Of a stretch of 64,000 nt of DNA, positions 11,221 to 22,559 are shown piece after piece. The notes beneath the pieces were generated by a model, which saw only the letters and a list, made by a program, of their open reading frames with translations, was not told where the DNA came from and ran no database searches. Source of the stretch: Gnetum montanum (lineage: Eukaryota > Streptophyta > Gnetopsida > Gnetales > Gnetaceae); assembly GCA_015680685.1 (NCBI GenBank), contig MNCI01008066.1:427731-491730 (forward strand), given 5' to 3'. Both the position numbers and the translations under genes were made by a program. Within the stretch, counting starts at the first letter, position 1. Each line of letters opens with the position of its first letter.

Positions 11221-11747
11221 GCCATTCACACCCAGAGCTGATGCAACCTTTTGGGATTACCAAACGCTATTCGTTGCTGGGATTACCAAGTGTAATGCAC
11301 CTACTTGAAGTGGTCGTACTGAATGCACTTAACTAGGAGAGAAGGATTGAGAGAGATTTAATTAACTAATAAAGCAATTAAATGATGAACAATAAATAAC
11401 AATAATTAAGTCCTATTTAGCTTAGTCCATGCACTGCAAGGTTTATCCAAAAAGTTTGTCTTTATTTCCATACACAAACTTGTGCTCAGGTACAATATTT
11501 GCTCGAATAAAGATTTGTTCACTTTGGAGCTCCTACTATGGGCACATGGAAATTATTCGATCTCTGGAGAAGTAAAACTACTAGAGTTTCACTAAGGTTC
11601 TAGATCTAGATTGTAAAACAAGGGAGAGCCTCCTCTTATTTATAGATTTGGTGACATGCTGTGATATCGTGTATGCGATATCGTAGGGGAAGATGCGATA
11701 TAGCGGTGGACGCAATATCGCGGCCCATGCGATATCGCATCCTATCA
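11171..11747 (-). repeat. Element A 5' LTR, truncated
   Basis: It matches 5223-5785 with scattered substitutions and starts in sense at 11747 with TGATAGGATGCGATATCG. The U5-side 262 bases present in the 3' LTR are lost. GATATCG words lie at 11655-11745 and the TATA box TATAAATAAG at 11644-11635, so the promoter part survives. Confidence 0.9.
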
Positions 11748-11752
11748 ATGAT

Positions 11753-12062
11753 GAAGAACTATCTTGATCTTTATTTCTCTTCATAAATTTTTTTCAAGAA
11801 CAATCCACTGAAATAAAGATTCCATACAAATTTAATTCACCATACTATGGGAATTCTCTCTAACTTTAAATTTACAAAAACGAACTACAAGAATTTTGCT
11901 AAGGATTAACAAAAAGTTGTTCTTCACTGTGATGGTGGATTACTATTTATAGGCATGACCATGGCCCACTACATCATATCTACGATGACATATATAGAGC
12001 TACGATATCATAACTATGATCATAGATACAATATCATAAAATCACATAATAATGTTTTATCA
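11753..12062 (-). repeat. Element B 3' LTR, proximal (U3) part
   Basis: It continues the LTR interrupted at 4960. In sense it starts TGATAAAACATT at 12062, passes decayed GATATC-like words (about 12,045-11,980) and a TATAAATAG box at about 11,951-11,944, and ends at the ATGAT target duplication of element A. It matches 41095-41389. Confidence 0.92.
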
Positions 12063-12095
12063 TACCCCAACAATTGACTAAAAATTCATCCTTAA
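12063..12095 (-). other. Element B polypurine tract and pre-PPT block
   Basis: In sense, GGATGAATTTTTAGTCAATT leads into GTTGGGGTA directly at the LTR start. It is the decayed counterpart of the blocks at 5786-5815, 34254-34287 and 56120-56153. Confidence 0.75.
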
Positions 12096-12299
12096 GTTAA
12101 AACAAAAGGAGGATAAAGTTCTTTACAAATTTGTGGGGTTATGTAGACTTTGATATTATGACACATATATACATGATTGACTCTACTAGGAATGTCGTAT
12201 TGTGGATCAAGTAATATTACAAAATTATCATGCAATACATGATTAACACATACGACAAAAAATAAAACAAAACAAAATTAAAGAAGCTCGATGTAGTCT

Positions 12300-14607
12300 T
12301 CTTCATGTTCTCGGTGATGGTGGCTGCTCCATTAGCTTCTTTCCCTTGTCATCAAGTATCTAGAATTGATACCTACTTAGTAGCACTCTAAGGTTTTCTT
12401 CTTCTAACCTAGGGTTTTGTATCATCCATGCAAATTTGGTAATGTTGGTTCGAGTTGGTACTTCCCAAGGACATGACAATTGTGGAAACATTTTATTTGC
12501 CTTGATGTACCATGCCTCAAATTACATTCTTTCTTCCTCAAAGGCTTTGGTCAGATTCTTCAATTCTTAGTAGTATGTCATTCTCCTGACCATGTTTGCT
12601 ACTATATCCTTATGATCTTGGTAGCTAGCTTTGACTACTTGGAGTTTTGAGTTTGCTATATGAAATTTTTATTGGGCATCTTTTTTATTTGCAAATTCTT
12701 TTTCATACATTGAGTAGACTTTATCCACTTGCTACTCCAATTCTATTTTGGTCCTACCTACTCTTAACATGGGCAAGTTAGCCTATCCAAAATTTACTAA
12801 TCCCATGTATTTCATCAAATCCTTAATTTTTAGGTCTTTGTTCTTTACTTTGGCTTGATGTATGTGGGCAAGGCTGTCCAAGATGGGTTACCAATAACAT
12901 GTTTGTGTTGTAATGAAATTGATTTTGGCTTTGGTCATTTGTATCTCCTTTTGATTGATTTTCTTGTACATGCCCATTTGGTCTCTAAATTTTTTTTTTG
13001 GCCATTCATGTTTCTTGGCCTCATTTTTCCATGCACTAATCTCAATTGTTGATTTCTATCATACAACATAGAATTCTTCTATTGACAAGGTTCTATTTTC
13101 TTTGGCTAATTATTTGATGTCAAGGTTGACTCGATCAAATTGTTATCTTAACTAATGGATGCTTTCTTCTAGCACATTCTTTTTCTTTTCTATGTTTATC
13201 AACCTCATGTTTTTAGTAGAAATTCTCTTATTTTCCTTCTTCAATGCAGTTAGAGCTTTGGCATGGGTGTATGTTTGGGCATATGCCATTAAATCATTTC
13301 ATACTGTCTTCTCCTTTGCCATCTTCATTTGAGTATATTTGGTCATTAGTTTGTGAACTTGTTCATTTCTAAACTATCCTAAATGATCAAATGTAATGTA
13401 TCATGAAGAGTCTTATCTTCCTACTCTTAGTGCCACAAATTCCTCCTGTAACCTCTACACTTTAATTTTAGAATGTTGCATCTTGGTTTTTGTCATGACT
13501 AGTTTTCTTTTCATTTAGATCAACTTAGATTGAATTGCAGTGATATCACTAAGAATATCAAAAAGGTTCGTATCACTTGTCTTATCTGCAATAGTCTTTT
13601 AAATACATCTTCATGCTCTACATGGATCATTGATATTCTAGCTATAGTTTCCACATCTTTTCCTCTAGTAATATCAACTTGTCACACAATGAGAACATTA
13701 AAGGATTCTTTAATGTGGCCTATTATGACCTTTGTTGCTCTTGTTGCATTTTGATGTTGCATAACCACCACTGTGGCTTCTTCTTTAGTTTCTAACATTA
13801 CTTTGAAAGATGTAGCATTCCTTGAGATTTGTTGTATCCAATATTTGTCTTCTCTTGATTGTAAAGAGACTTGACTACTTATGGGTCTTGTTGATATGAT
13901 AGGCTTGTTGGAATTATCTTGTACTCTATACATGCTTGAGACTTCCTAATTTTCCCAACTTATGGTTTTAGCAATCTGCTGTAAGTGACTCATTGAGGAT
14001 TTGTAATCATGTTGTGCCAATGGAGTGCTTTATCCTAATTTTTTGTAGCTAGTATTAATCCATTAGGTCCTACTTGTTTCCTTCATATAATTGGGATATT
14101 TCCTCCTACTACTTCTTTAGTTCCTGTTGGCTTCTTAGCTTGATCCTTCTTTGGTGGCATTGGTTTAGAAATTTCAACATATGAGGCATTTTTGAATTTA
14201 CGGATTACATTATTAGTGTGACCCAAAATTCCTACTTGTTAACACAATCTTCTAATAAAATAAAGGAATGGCAAAGTGGGTTTCCCTATCTTCTTCTTCT
14301 TAAATCTCCTTTGTATTTCTAAAGCTAACAGATCGGTAATGTTATCTTGGAATTTCCCCATTAGGATGGTGCTTCCTTTGGTGACATAGGTGGAAATTTA
14401 TTGAACTTTGAAATTTATTGACATAGGTGGAAAGATTATAAAACCATGGCCCTCCTAGGTTATTTTGATTGCAAAGTTCAATAAATTTGTAATTTGGAGA
14501 AAGCCTTTTACAAGAAAAATTCTTAATTGAAAAATTTCTTATGATTACAAACAAATTTATTTTAGACGGCCTATCATAAGCTTTAATTTTTTATTTAGAG
14601 CATGTTC
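12300..14607 (-). pseudogene. Element B ORF2: plant-transposon-protein-like domain plus coiled coil (C-terminal part)
   Basis: Minus strand. The first part (about 14,420-14,150) reads ILMGKFQDNITDLLALEIQ, GKPTLPF and GHTNNVIRKFKNASYVEISK, matching element C's ILMGK/LPFPCLIRKLC/GYTNEVLQKAQTTSYAELLK segment, which resembles the Pfam 'putative plant transposon protein' family. Next comes LETKEEATVVVMQHQNATRA and HIKESFN (13,800-13,690), then a long coiled-coil reading (MTKTKMQHSKIKV, TYTHAKALTALKKENKR, LAKENRTLSIEE) that aligns with element E. The N-terminal part lies beyond the LINE (24,186 upward). Stops and frameshifts throughout. Function unknown; in Athila-type elements an extra ORF at this place has been called env-like, but I see no signal peptide or membrane segment here. 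Confidence 0.75.
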
Positions 14608-14619
14608 AAATGGTTAACT
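14608..14619. other. LINE target-site duplication, left copy
   Basis: AAATGGTTAACT occurs here and at 24174-24185, directly after the LINE's terminal A run. Joining the two copies restores element B ORF2. Confidence 0.85.
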
Positions 14620-14888
14620 GAGTGAGTTGGTTGTCATGTCTAAAATCATTGGTAACTTTATCTACAACATTAAAAATATTTGAGACAATGGATGGAACAG
14701 ATGAGGCACATGAAGAAAATGAGACACACCAAGTGAATGAGGAGTGTGGCGTGGATGTAGTGCACAGGATAGGCAAGGTGAATAGAGGACATGACCATAA
14801 TACCAACAGTAGTGATCTAGGAGCCCAAGAGGCATCGACAGGCTTAGGGAAGATAGGGTGTGTAGATTTTGATAGAGAGGATTGCATT

Positions 14889-14908
14889 GGGGGGGGGGGG
14901 GGGGGGGG
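14889..14908 (+). repeat. poly-G tract
   Basis: About 20 consecutive G. Runs of this kind also occur at about 21,200, 23,989 (C), 44,190 (C) and the window end. They are prone to length errors in assembly. Confidence 0.95.
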
Positions 14909-15239
14909 TGGGTTGGACTTTGAAATGGCTAATGGGATGATCAAAGAACACTCCCACTTCGATAGTATCATGCACCTTCGTATTAGTGGATCACCAGTAG
15001 AGGGAGTCAGGACCATGCAACCTAGTTTAATTGAGTGATTCATGTCCTTTGGTGCTAGCCCTCGGATGGACTTGATTCAACGATGGGAAAAGGAGAGTTG
15101 GGGGGTTGGAGCAGTGGATGTTTGAAGCCTGTTGAAGGATCTACTCTTGTTCATCTTTTCGACTTTATAGGATTGCAACTCAATCCTTCAAGGGGGGCCA
15201 TGGTTTTATGGTGCTAGGGGGCTAGCTCTAATCCCCTAG

Positions 15240-15660
15240 CAACTAGGAGTGCACCATGAACCTGATTTGTTTGCCTATGCTCCAATCTAGATACAAGTGT
15301 CTAGGATTCCATGGGAACTGTGGAATCTTGGATTCCTTAAGCACTTGGTGAGTTTCTTTGAGAAGTTCATTACCTTTGATAAAGTTACTCAGATAATGGA
15401 GTGGATGGGTTTCACCTACTTTTGCATATGGAGAACTCTCTTCCCAAAGGACCTCATCAAGGAGATAGTGCTTAAGCTGCCAGGTGGGGAGGAATGAGTT
15501 CAAGTCGAATTCAAGAATCTAGAGGGTGTGCCATCCGAGGAGAAGGTTTCTCATCTTTGTGAGGAAGGGGGCAAATGTTGTTCCTTTTGTGAGAAGACTA
15601 GACACCGTGACTTTGACTATTAGTTTCAGGATGACGAAACAAACCCGATGTGGGATGAAA
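15240..15660 (+). pseudogene. LINE ORF1-like (DUF4283 and zinc-knuckle) remnant
   Basis: The plus-strand frame from 15297 reads VSRIPWELWNLGFLKHLVSF, FEKFITFDKVTQI and LPKDLIKEIVLKLPGG-like sequence, a stop, then VQVEFKNLEGVPSEEKVSHLCEEGGKCCSFCEKTRHRDFDY. Plant LINE ORF1 proteins show the pattern W-x-R-hydrophobic-P-x3-W, a basic central part, and a closing C-x2-C-x4-H-x4-C knuckle. Here CSFCEKTRHRDFDY keeps C, C and H but ends in Y for C. The Pro-rich stretch at 15,720-15,800 fits the variable ORF1 tail. The protein would coat LINE RNA. Upstream coding DNA (14,622-15,040) is acidic and unrecognised. Confidence 0.6.
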
Positions 15661-15959
15661 CCTATAAGTTAGGTGAGGGTGGGGAATGGATGACATTTAT
15701 CTAGAAGGGATGGTCAGTTAGATCACCACTACCACCACTGCCACCCCCACCTACTCCCTCGCCCTCTTCCCCCCAAGGTCCTCCTTGTAGGCCTCCCCGC
15801 ACCCTTTCCCATAGTGGATGTAGCACACTGGTTCCTCCCTGTTGGCGACCGTTTGGGACACGACCAGCAACGAGTGTCCTCGAACAGGATTTAGGTGCTT
15901 GCTGGTCTTCTGGCAACACCAAGGCCCAAATACCTCCAAATAGACTTAGTGGTTAATGT

Positions 15960-18900
15960 GAGTATGTGTGTGTGCTGTTGCGGTGTGCGATTGTGAAAAA
16001 TGAAATGATTGGGTTGTGTGTAAAACTACAAATGACTTATGTTAAAGAGATTCAGCCAACTTTGCAAAGTACTGTGAGTTGTTGAGAGTTCCTATTTTGT
16101 TTAATTGCCTAGTCTATGCAGAATAAAGTTTTGCAAAAATATTTGAGCACAACTCTATGAATCTATTTCTAATTTTCCCCAGAGAAAGAAATAGTTCCAC
16201 AAGAAAACTAGAAATAGAGCAAGATTCAATGGAAATAGAAAGAAAAGAAAGTAGATTTGTGTTAAGACCTCAAACATTTAAACAAGGTAAAATGATACGA
16301 GTAAACCCTTCGCAATAAAGCTATCCCAAATTCAATAACTACGAATTGTTCAAACTTCCAAGGCTCAAAATAAGCAATTTCTTCAAGACATTCTTACTAT
16401 GCTATCCAAAAAATTGCTGCGTAAACTGTCATGTATGAGACTCTATTTTGGCTAGATAACGGATGTCAACAATTGCATTCAACAGAACCTTCAAGAGACT
16501 TGACAATTTTTGATTGAAATACCACGGAGATTCTCTTTAAAGATAAAAGAAGCTATTCTGGTCCCATCAAAATACCAAATATTTTTTGAACCCTCTTGAC
16601 TATCGAATCATTCAACAGCTTGACTACATGTAAAGGCTCTCTTACAACAATCTCAATAACAGTTCTTATATATTGCACAATAATAAAATTCACTACCAAA
16701 ATGCTCTTAAGGCTTTCAAACACAAGCACTTCTATGGCAAAATTTTAATAGAAATTTTCTATTATGCAACAAGAAATAATAAGAGCAATCTAAAAATCCC
16801 AAAATTACTTGCCAACTATCTAAACCACTAGCTAAACAATTTAAACAAAATAAAAAATAATAAGCACAACTCACAGGACTATGACAAAGAGGCTGAAATG
16901 TTCTCTTTAGCAAATCATCTTACAAGCAATCTTTCACAATGTCTTCTTTACAAATGCTCTTCCCAGAATCCTCCCCCATCCCTTCTAATCCCTAAAGCCT
17001 TTTTATAGGGTTCGAAAGGTAGTTAGATATTCCAAAATATCTTGGCTAACTTCTCTCCCANCAGGTAGTTAGATATTCCAAAATATCTTGGCTAACTTCT
17101 CTCCCAAGTAAGGAAGTTATAACTTGCCCAACAAGTTAGGACATATTGCTTGCCCAATAAGTTAGGAAGTTGTAACTTATACATAAAGTTAGGAGAAAAT
17201 CATGCTAACATTGGCATGTGTAAATATTACAAATATTTCTTTTATAAGCAATAGCCTATATAATAATTTTTTAAAAATAAATCCAAGATCTCCATATTAT
17301 AAGAGCTTCATAAAATTATTATTTTATTTTTATTTTAGGATTTTAATTACCCACCCTGTATAAAGCCTTAGTAATTCACTTGGGATAATTAAATTAATGC
17401 TAGGTCTTTAACAAGGGCTCCATACCATTATTGCATGTGAGAAATTGCTGAAATTATCTTTTTACCACCGGACCATATGAAATTGAAATTTTATTTTTGT
17501 GACTTCAATTCCGTGCATTCGGATTTTGTATTTGTCTTCAGCAATGATGGTTTCTTCCGAATAAATTGTAACTCTGATTTATCAGCATCGGCTAAAACAT
17601 CTCCTGGTTCTACTGATTCAGTTGTGCACTTGTCTTATTGTGTCTTCGTGTCTCTGTTGCCACACTTGGTGGATTAGTACGGTGATGACAAATGTGTTGG
17701 TGTTGGGCACTACTACTGTTTTTGGTAATTTCTGATTTCAGGTTCTAAGAGCAAATGATAATTGTGATTTACGTTTCTAACCACGTAAAATCTTTGAACT
17801 GAGTTCCTAGCAGCGATGTTGTTTCTATTTTCGTCATTGTTGGTGTAATAAACTTCGTCCGTTTCTGCCTGTATTGCTCAAGGCACTCCTGGCCGCGGTG
17901 GAGCCCCAGGCACACAACCACGAAATTCGCTAAGTTACGTGGAACAACGTAGAGGCCGGTAGGGTTTGGTGGTGCTATGATGCGACCGCGCCTCAGCCGT
18001 ATGGCATGGACCTCTATGCAGAACAAGAGCTCGCTGCACAAAACAAGAGCTCGTTGATGTAGTGGCAGTGGTGGTCATTGCTACTCATGACCTACTGTTG
18101 GGATACTGTGGATTCAGACCTGTGTCAACGAGTGCCAGGATGTTGGGAAAGAATTTCCAGACATCGATGCCTTCACTACCTCGATTGCTAGGGTTTCTGA
18201 AGGAGCGACGGAAATTTTTCAGTGAGTGGGTCGTAGACATTGAAGCCCTGCTCCGTATCACAGGCGAAGCACCCACATCCTGATTGAACAATATGCACAT
18301 AATCCCTGGCACGGCCATGCAGGAAGAAGACGAGAACAAAGAAGATGATAGAGCTATTAGTTACAATTACTGTTCTAGTTTTTTACCTCCATATGCTTGT
18401 ATTTATTACATTCATTTCCTTTTTTAATCAGTGCAGATATAAACTTGATGGCCATGTGGCAGTCTTCTGAGCATGGAATTCTATTACAACCACGAAATTT
18501 TAGACGATTCACAGGAGAAATAACTTTACCCTGCACCAAACTGCTGAATTTGCGTTGCTGCAAAGATATGCTTTTCCGAAATGAAATGGATACAAAACCA
18601 ATTTTACTTGAGATGCTCTTTGATTTGCTACAGATTCGTATCATATAAATGATGCATATAAAAATTGGACTTCCTCCATAATCCCGCTAGACTTTGGTTA
18701 GTTGTGATAGAGATGGAAAGTAGGCATTGAGATTATCAGGATATTCATCCGTAAAGCCCAGTGTATCATAATATATTTATATATCTATATTGCTTCCCTG
18801 TGAAATGCAATGCTTGCAATTATAGAGGGAGAAGAACACATTAGTGNGAAATGCAATGCTTGCAATTATAGAGGGAGAAGAACACATTAGTGATCCTATA

Positions 18901-18970
18901 TCCAATAGTAGAGATTTATAAGCTTACTATAGGAATGGTGCTCCTATATTCTTTTTCTTAAATTAAAAGA
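15960..18970. other. non-LINE insert or captured sequence inside the LINE
   Basis: Between the LINE ORF1 remnant and the endonuclease lies about 3 kb with a different base composition. Its left half is AT-rich, with a minus-strand CTATAAAAAGG box at about 17,009-16,999 that could be an LTR promoter. Its right half (17.84-18.34 kb) is GC-richer with CG dinucleotides. Single-N joins with 45 bp duplicated flanks lie at 17061 and 18847. I found neither clear LTR pairs nor a target duplication, so the borders are approximate. Confidence 0.5.
17769..18650 (-). pseudogene. unrecognised gene-like fragment
   Basis: Three open frames lie close together on the minus strand: 18644-18375, 18339-18085 and 18041-17769. 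They have fewer stops and more CG than the surrounding DNA. The first ends KKGNECNKYKHMEV at an ATGGAG/GTAAAA sequence that fits a 5' splice site. The third contains LRRGRIIAPPNPTGLYVVPR. I recognise no domain. The plus frame 18062-18283 is also open, so strand and reality are uncertain. It could be a host gene fragment carried by a transposon, or a chance open stretch in a GC-rich segment. Confidence 0.3.
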
Positions 18971-19379
18971 ATGCTGTTGTTAACTTATTCTTTTCCTCTC
19001 AAACTAAAATTTTTGCCACTTCTCCAAAAAATCTTAACCAATTTTATCATGCCAACCTGTTCCATGAAATGGCCAAAATATCCCAACACTCCCTCACCTC
19101 ACCACCATCTGTCAAGTCAATGGTCCCTGAGATTTTGCTCCCCCCTGGGTGAATGGATCAATGTGGTTAGGGGGAGTATCACTTCCTGTAAACCTATGGA
19201 GGTGGGCCTACCATTAGAAAATTCAAGCTATAGCCTGGTTACGCATGTGTGGGTTCACCTTGGCCACTCGTCCAAGAGTCTATTAATGCAGAAGCAAGTG
19301 AAATGAAGTATTGACTTGGGATTGTAGCACACCCCATAGGAGGCCTACCAATGCCACACGACTAGTCACACATGGAGCT

Positions 19380-20060
19380 CTTCACTTGGAATTGTAGGGG
19401 ATAGGGTACATCCTATAAAAGAAATACCCTATGATGGATAGTATGTGATAAGGATTGTGACATTGTTTGCTTGTAGGAGACTAAGCTATAGGAGACATAG
19501 TTCTACCATGTCCAATGGGATGGTTGGAAAGTCCATCTACGCCCCTATGTGGGGTGAGCAGGGGGTCTGGCTATCCTAGCATGTTGTGACATGATACTTG
19601 TGGACTCATTGTAATGGGCCTTGACTGTTGACATCCCCTCCCAGGGTATATGGCTAACCAACTTTTATGAACCTTAAGTATGGGAGCAGAGACTACATGA
19701 GTTGGATCGTGTGGTGATGTTGGTGTAGGATTGCCTTGCATGGCTAGTTGTTGGGGACTTCAACCAACAAATACACCCATGGAAAAAGTCTAGTGTAGGT
19801 TGCCTCCCCCTCAGGCACCTAGGAGTTTCAAGATTTCTTGGTAGCTCACTCATTGGTGGACCTGCCTATTGAAAATTGCTAATTTACCTGGAGTAATAGG
19901 AAAAAGAGGACAACCGCATCCTCTCTCGAATCGACTAGGTTTGCATTAGTTCAGACTTCCTTCTATGAATGGATGCATAGGTTACAAGACAGGAATGAGT
20001 TTCCTTGGATCATTGTTCGCTAATTTGTTCCCTTGGGCCTAAACGAAGTCGGACCCCTTG
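19380..20060 (+). pseudogene. LINE ORF2, apurinic endonuclease domain
   Basis: The plus strand reads TWNCRG-type sequence (WNCRGIG, at about 19,390), the classic start of the plant L1 endonuclease. Further on come WLTNFYEP (about 19,650) and WLVVGDFNQQIHP (about 19,745), the catalytic VGDFN motif. The frame is broken by many stops. The domain nicks target DNA to prime reverse transcription of the LINE RNA. Confidence 0.75.
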
Positions 20061-20669
20061 ACCCTTTCATTTTGAGGCGACTTGGTTGCTCAAGCCTTGG
20101 TTGTGGGCATTAGTTGAAGACAGATGGGTAGACTATAGACAGGGTCAGGGAGACCCTAGGAATTTTCTCAAAGAGGGACTTCTTCATTTGAAGTGGGCTA
20201 TCTGATCTTTACTTCTGGAGGAAAAATTCTCGTTTTAGATAGGTCGTACGCTACTTCGAGATAGGTTAACCCAAATTTAGTCTTGATAAGAAGCTAGGGA
20301 GGACCTGCATGTAGAGGAGCAGAATATTCTAATGCAACTATAGGTACTAGAAATGGAAGAGGAGACATATTGAAAACAACGATCATGGATCAAATGGCTT
20401 TGAAAGGGGGATAGGTAGAAGAAATTATTTTTTGCTACAGCCAAGACACATGGGTGAAGCAAACCTCATAGGTTGGTGATTATCAGGGGAGAGATATTTG
20501 ATGAGCAATAGAGCATGGCTAGAGACCTTGAACAATATTGGGAGATGATCTGGGCAAAGTAGCTCACAATGCCCATTTCGATTCAAGTTCTACAGGTGCT
20601 GAATCAAGAGGATAACAATAGATTACTAGCCTTGTTTTCCTAGAAATAACTAAGAACAACGATTAGGGG

Positions 20670-21420
20670 ACATGCTAGGGGGAAAGGCATTGAGGCTAGA
20701 TGGTTGGAGTCTTGAATTCTTTAAGACCTTCTTAGATATTGTGGGACCCAACATTTTGGATGCCTTCAATCTAATGCTGGTCAAGAAGTAGGTTTGTTGG
20801 GAGGTTAACTGCTCCCAAATTGTGTGCATTCCCAAACAAGTGAACACATCGCTCCTAGAACATTTTTGACCCATTGGGGTTTGCAACATCCTAATTTAGA
20901 TTTTTTGTAAGATGATCATACATAGACTTGCTCCTCTAATGACGAAACTAGTGGGGGTCAATCATATGGGGTTTATGCAAGGCTGAACCTTCCAGGACCA
21001 AATTCTCCTAATGTAAGAGATTTTCCACTCTCTTTATTTTTGAAGTTCCCTAGGTTGTGTCTAAAACTAGACATCACTAAGGCCTATGATACACTCAATT
21101 GGAAGGCCTTGGCTGTCATTATGCAGAAAAAAGGATTTGACCTATGTTTTATTCAACTCTACAGTCACCTACAATCCTTAGCTAGCTTCTCTTTCGATGG
21201 GGGGGGGGGGGGATAGTTATGGGAACCCACTCTTGTTGTTACTATTTATTATTAGTATGGACCTTCTGTAATCCTATTGTAAAGTGATGAGCGTTAGGGG
21301 CCTAGAAATTAGAGGAGTAGAATGTTTAATTGAACATTATGCTGATGATACAATGCTGATTAGTTGAGCTAGGGTTCCATGGGCATGTGGCATTAATTTG
21401 GTGCTTTCTTGGATGGCTGT
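20670..21420 (+). pseudogene. LINE ORF2, reverse transcriptase domain
   Basis: Motifs appear in the family order over several frames: LDGWSLEFFKTFLDIVGPN (about 20,700), PIGVCNILI then RLAPLMTKLV (about 20,875-20,950), GFMQG (about 20,970), LKLDITKAYDTLNWKAL (about 21,060), and EHYADDTMLIS with the catalytic YADD intact (about 21,330). A poly-G run at about 21,200 and stops break the frame. The RT is of the plant L1 type. Confidence 0.85.
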
Positions 21421-22119
21421 TGAGCTTGGCTTGGTAATTAACCAAGCAAAGTCAACCATCCACTTTCTAAACATGGATGCTCGAGTGAAAAATCAATTGT
21501 GGAAAATTTTGAACATCCCCTTTGGAATGATCTAGGATGCATACTTGGGCATCCTACAGTTCCATTGGGGTCGATGTGTATCATGGGGGGCACTGTTAGA
21601 AAACATAAAGAATTGGATTAGAAACTAGGCAAATAATTTTTTGACTTGGAAGGGGAGGTTGGTGTTGGCCTTGGGGGTGTTGGCGATAATGACTCACTTT
21701 GTGTCTACTATAGCCACCCCTTGTGTGTTATTCCTAAGGGCATTAACAAGTGCATCTGCCACTTCATTTGGTTAGGGGGCAGAGGGAGGGTGCAAATTGC
21801 ACCTGGCCATTTGGGACTAGATCACATGCCCCTGACCTATGGGGGGTTTGGGAATTTCAAAATTCGAGGATGAATTGATGCTGGGTTAGCAATGATTACT
21901 ACTTTGTTTCACCTGCCAAACGAGTGAGATGACCTAGTGGGTTAGAATCATGAATGCCAAGTATGTATAGTGGTAGGCGGGAACACAGGATTCAAGCCCT
22001 TGGCAAACATTCTGCAGCCATGCACTACAAATGTAGATGCAAGGGTGGTTGGATTTTGAGCCATGTCATTTGCTATCAACCATGTACCTGCTAGTGTTAG
22101 GATGGAATCAGATATGGTA

Positions 22120-22310
22120 GGGACAGCTGCCTGAGAAAATCAGAGTTTTCTTGTGGTTGCTAGAGAGCAATATGTTGCCAGTATGGTCAAATTTATGAAG
22201 GTGAGGCCTCAATCTTGATGACACTTGCCCACTATGCAACACTACATCTAACATCATCCTGCACTTCATCTTTCAATGCACCTACATGCATGCCACATGG
22301 AGAGAGATAG
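22120..22310 (+). pseudogene. LINE ORF2, zf-RVT-like segment
   Basis: The plus strand reads KIRVFLWLLESNMLPVWSNL, then LDDTCPLCNTTSNIILHFIF and QCTYMHATWREI. This matches the zinc-binding region that follows RT in many plant LINEs (KVxxFxWL...C.LC...E...HLF..C...W). The key Cys pair (CPLC), the His and the next Cys are kept. Confidence 0.75.
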
Positions 22311-22559
22311 GCTAGACTCCCCTGATAACACTGACAGGTGATTCTCGAGCCACATTACTTTTATGGGTGATGTGGAAAACATGCAACTACAAAATATTTC
22401 AATAGCATCGTTTTCCCCCCTCTGTAAGTGATATCGTGGATCATAGTTGGATGGAGGGAAATTGAAATGACAATGGAGGTTACATGAACCTATGAACTTG
22501 ATTACACGATGTTTTAGGATAATGAGGAATTGTGGGGAATGGTGGAACAATGTAGTTGG

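Larger units (their letters stand above)
4961..11747 (-). mobile_element. Element A: non-autonomous Gypsy element (gag + protease only)
   Basis: It is bounded by TGATGAG...TATCA ends and a perfect ATGAT duplication (4956-4960 and 11748-11752). The uninterrupted sequence is visible in the sister LTR near 41095. The element is 6.8 kb and its sense strand is minus. The 3' LTR (4961-5785) is complete; the 5' LTR is truncated. The interior encodes gag and an aspartic-protease region, then a non-coding stretch. RT, RNase H, integrase and ORF2 are absent. It shares U3 palindromes, TATA position and the pre-PPT block with elements C and E. Confidence 0.92.

Noticed and set aside
14606-15043. Overlapping frames of about 140 codons on both strands
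   Set aside because: Open because of the poly-G tract and repeat composition; the minus one is a shadow, and the plus one is only kept as possible LINE ORF1 context.
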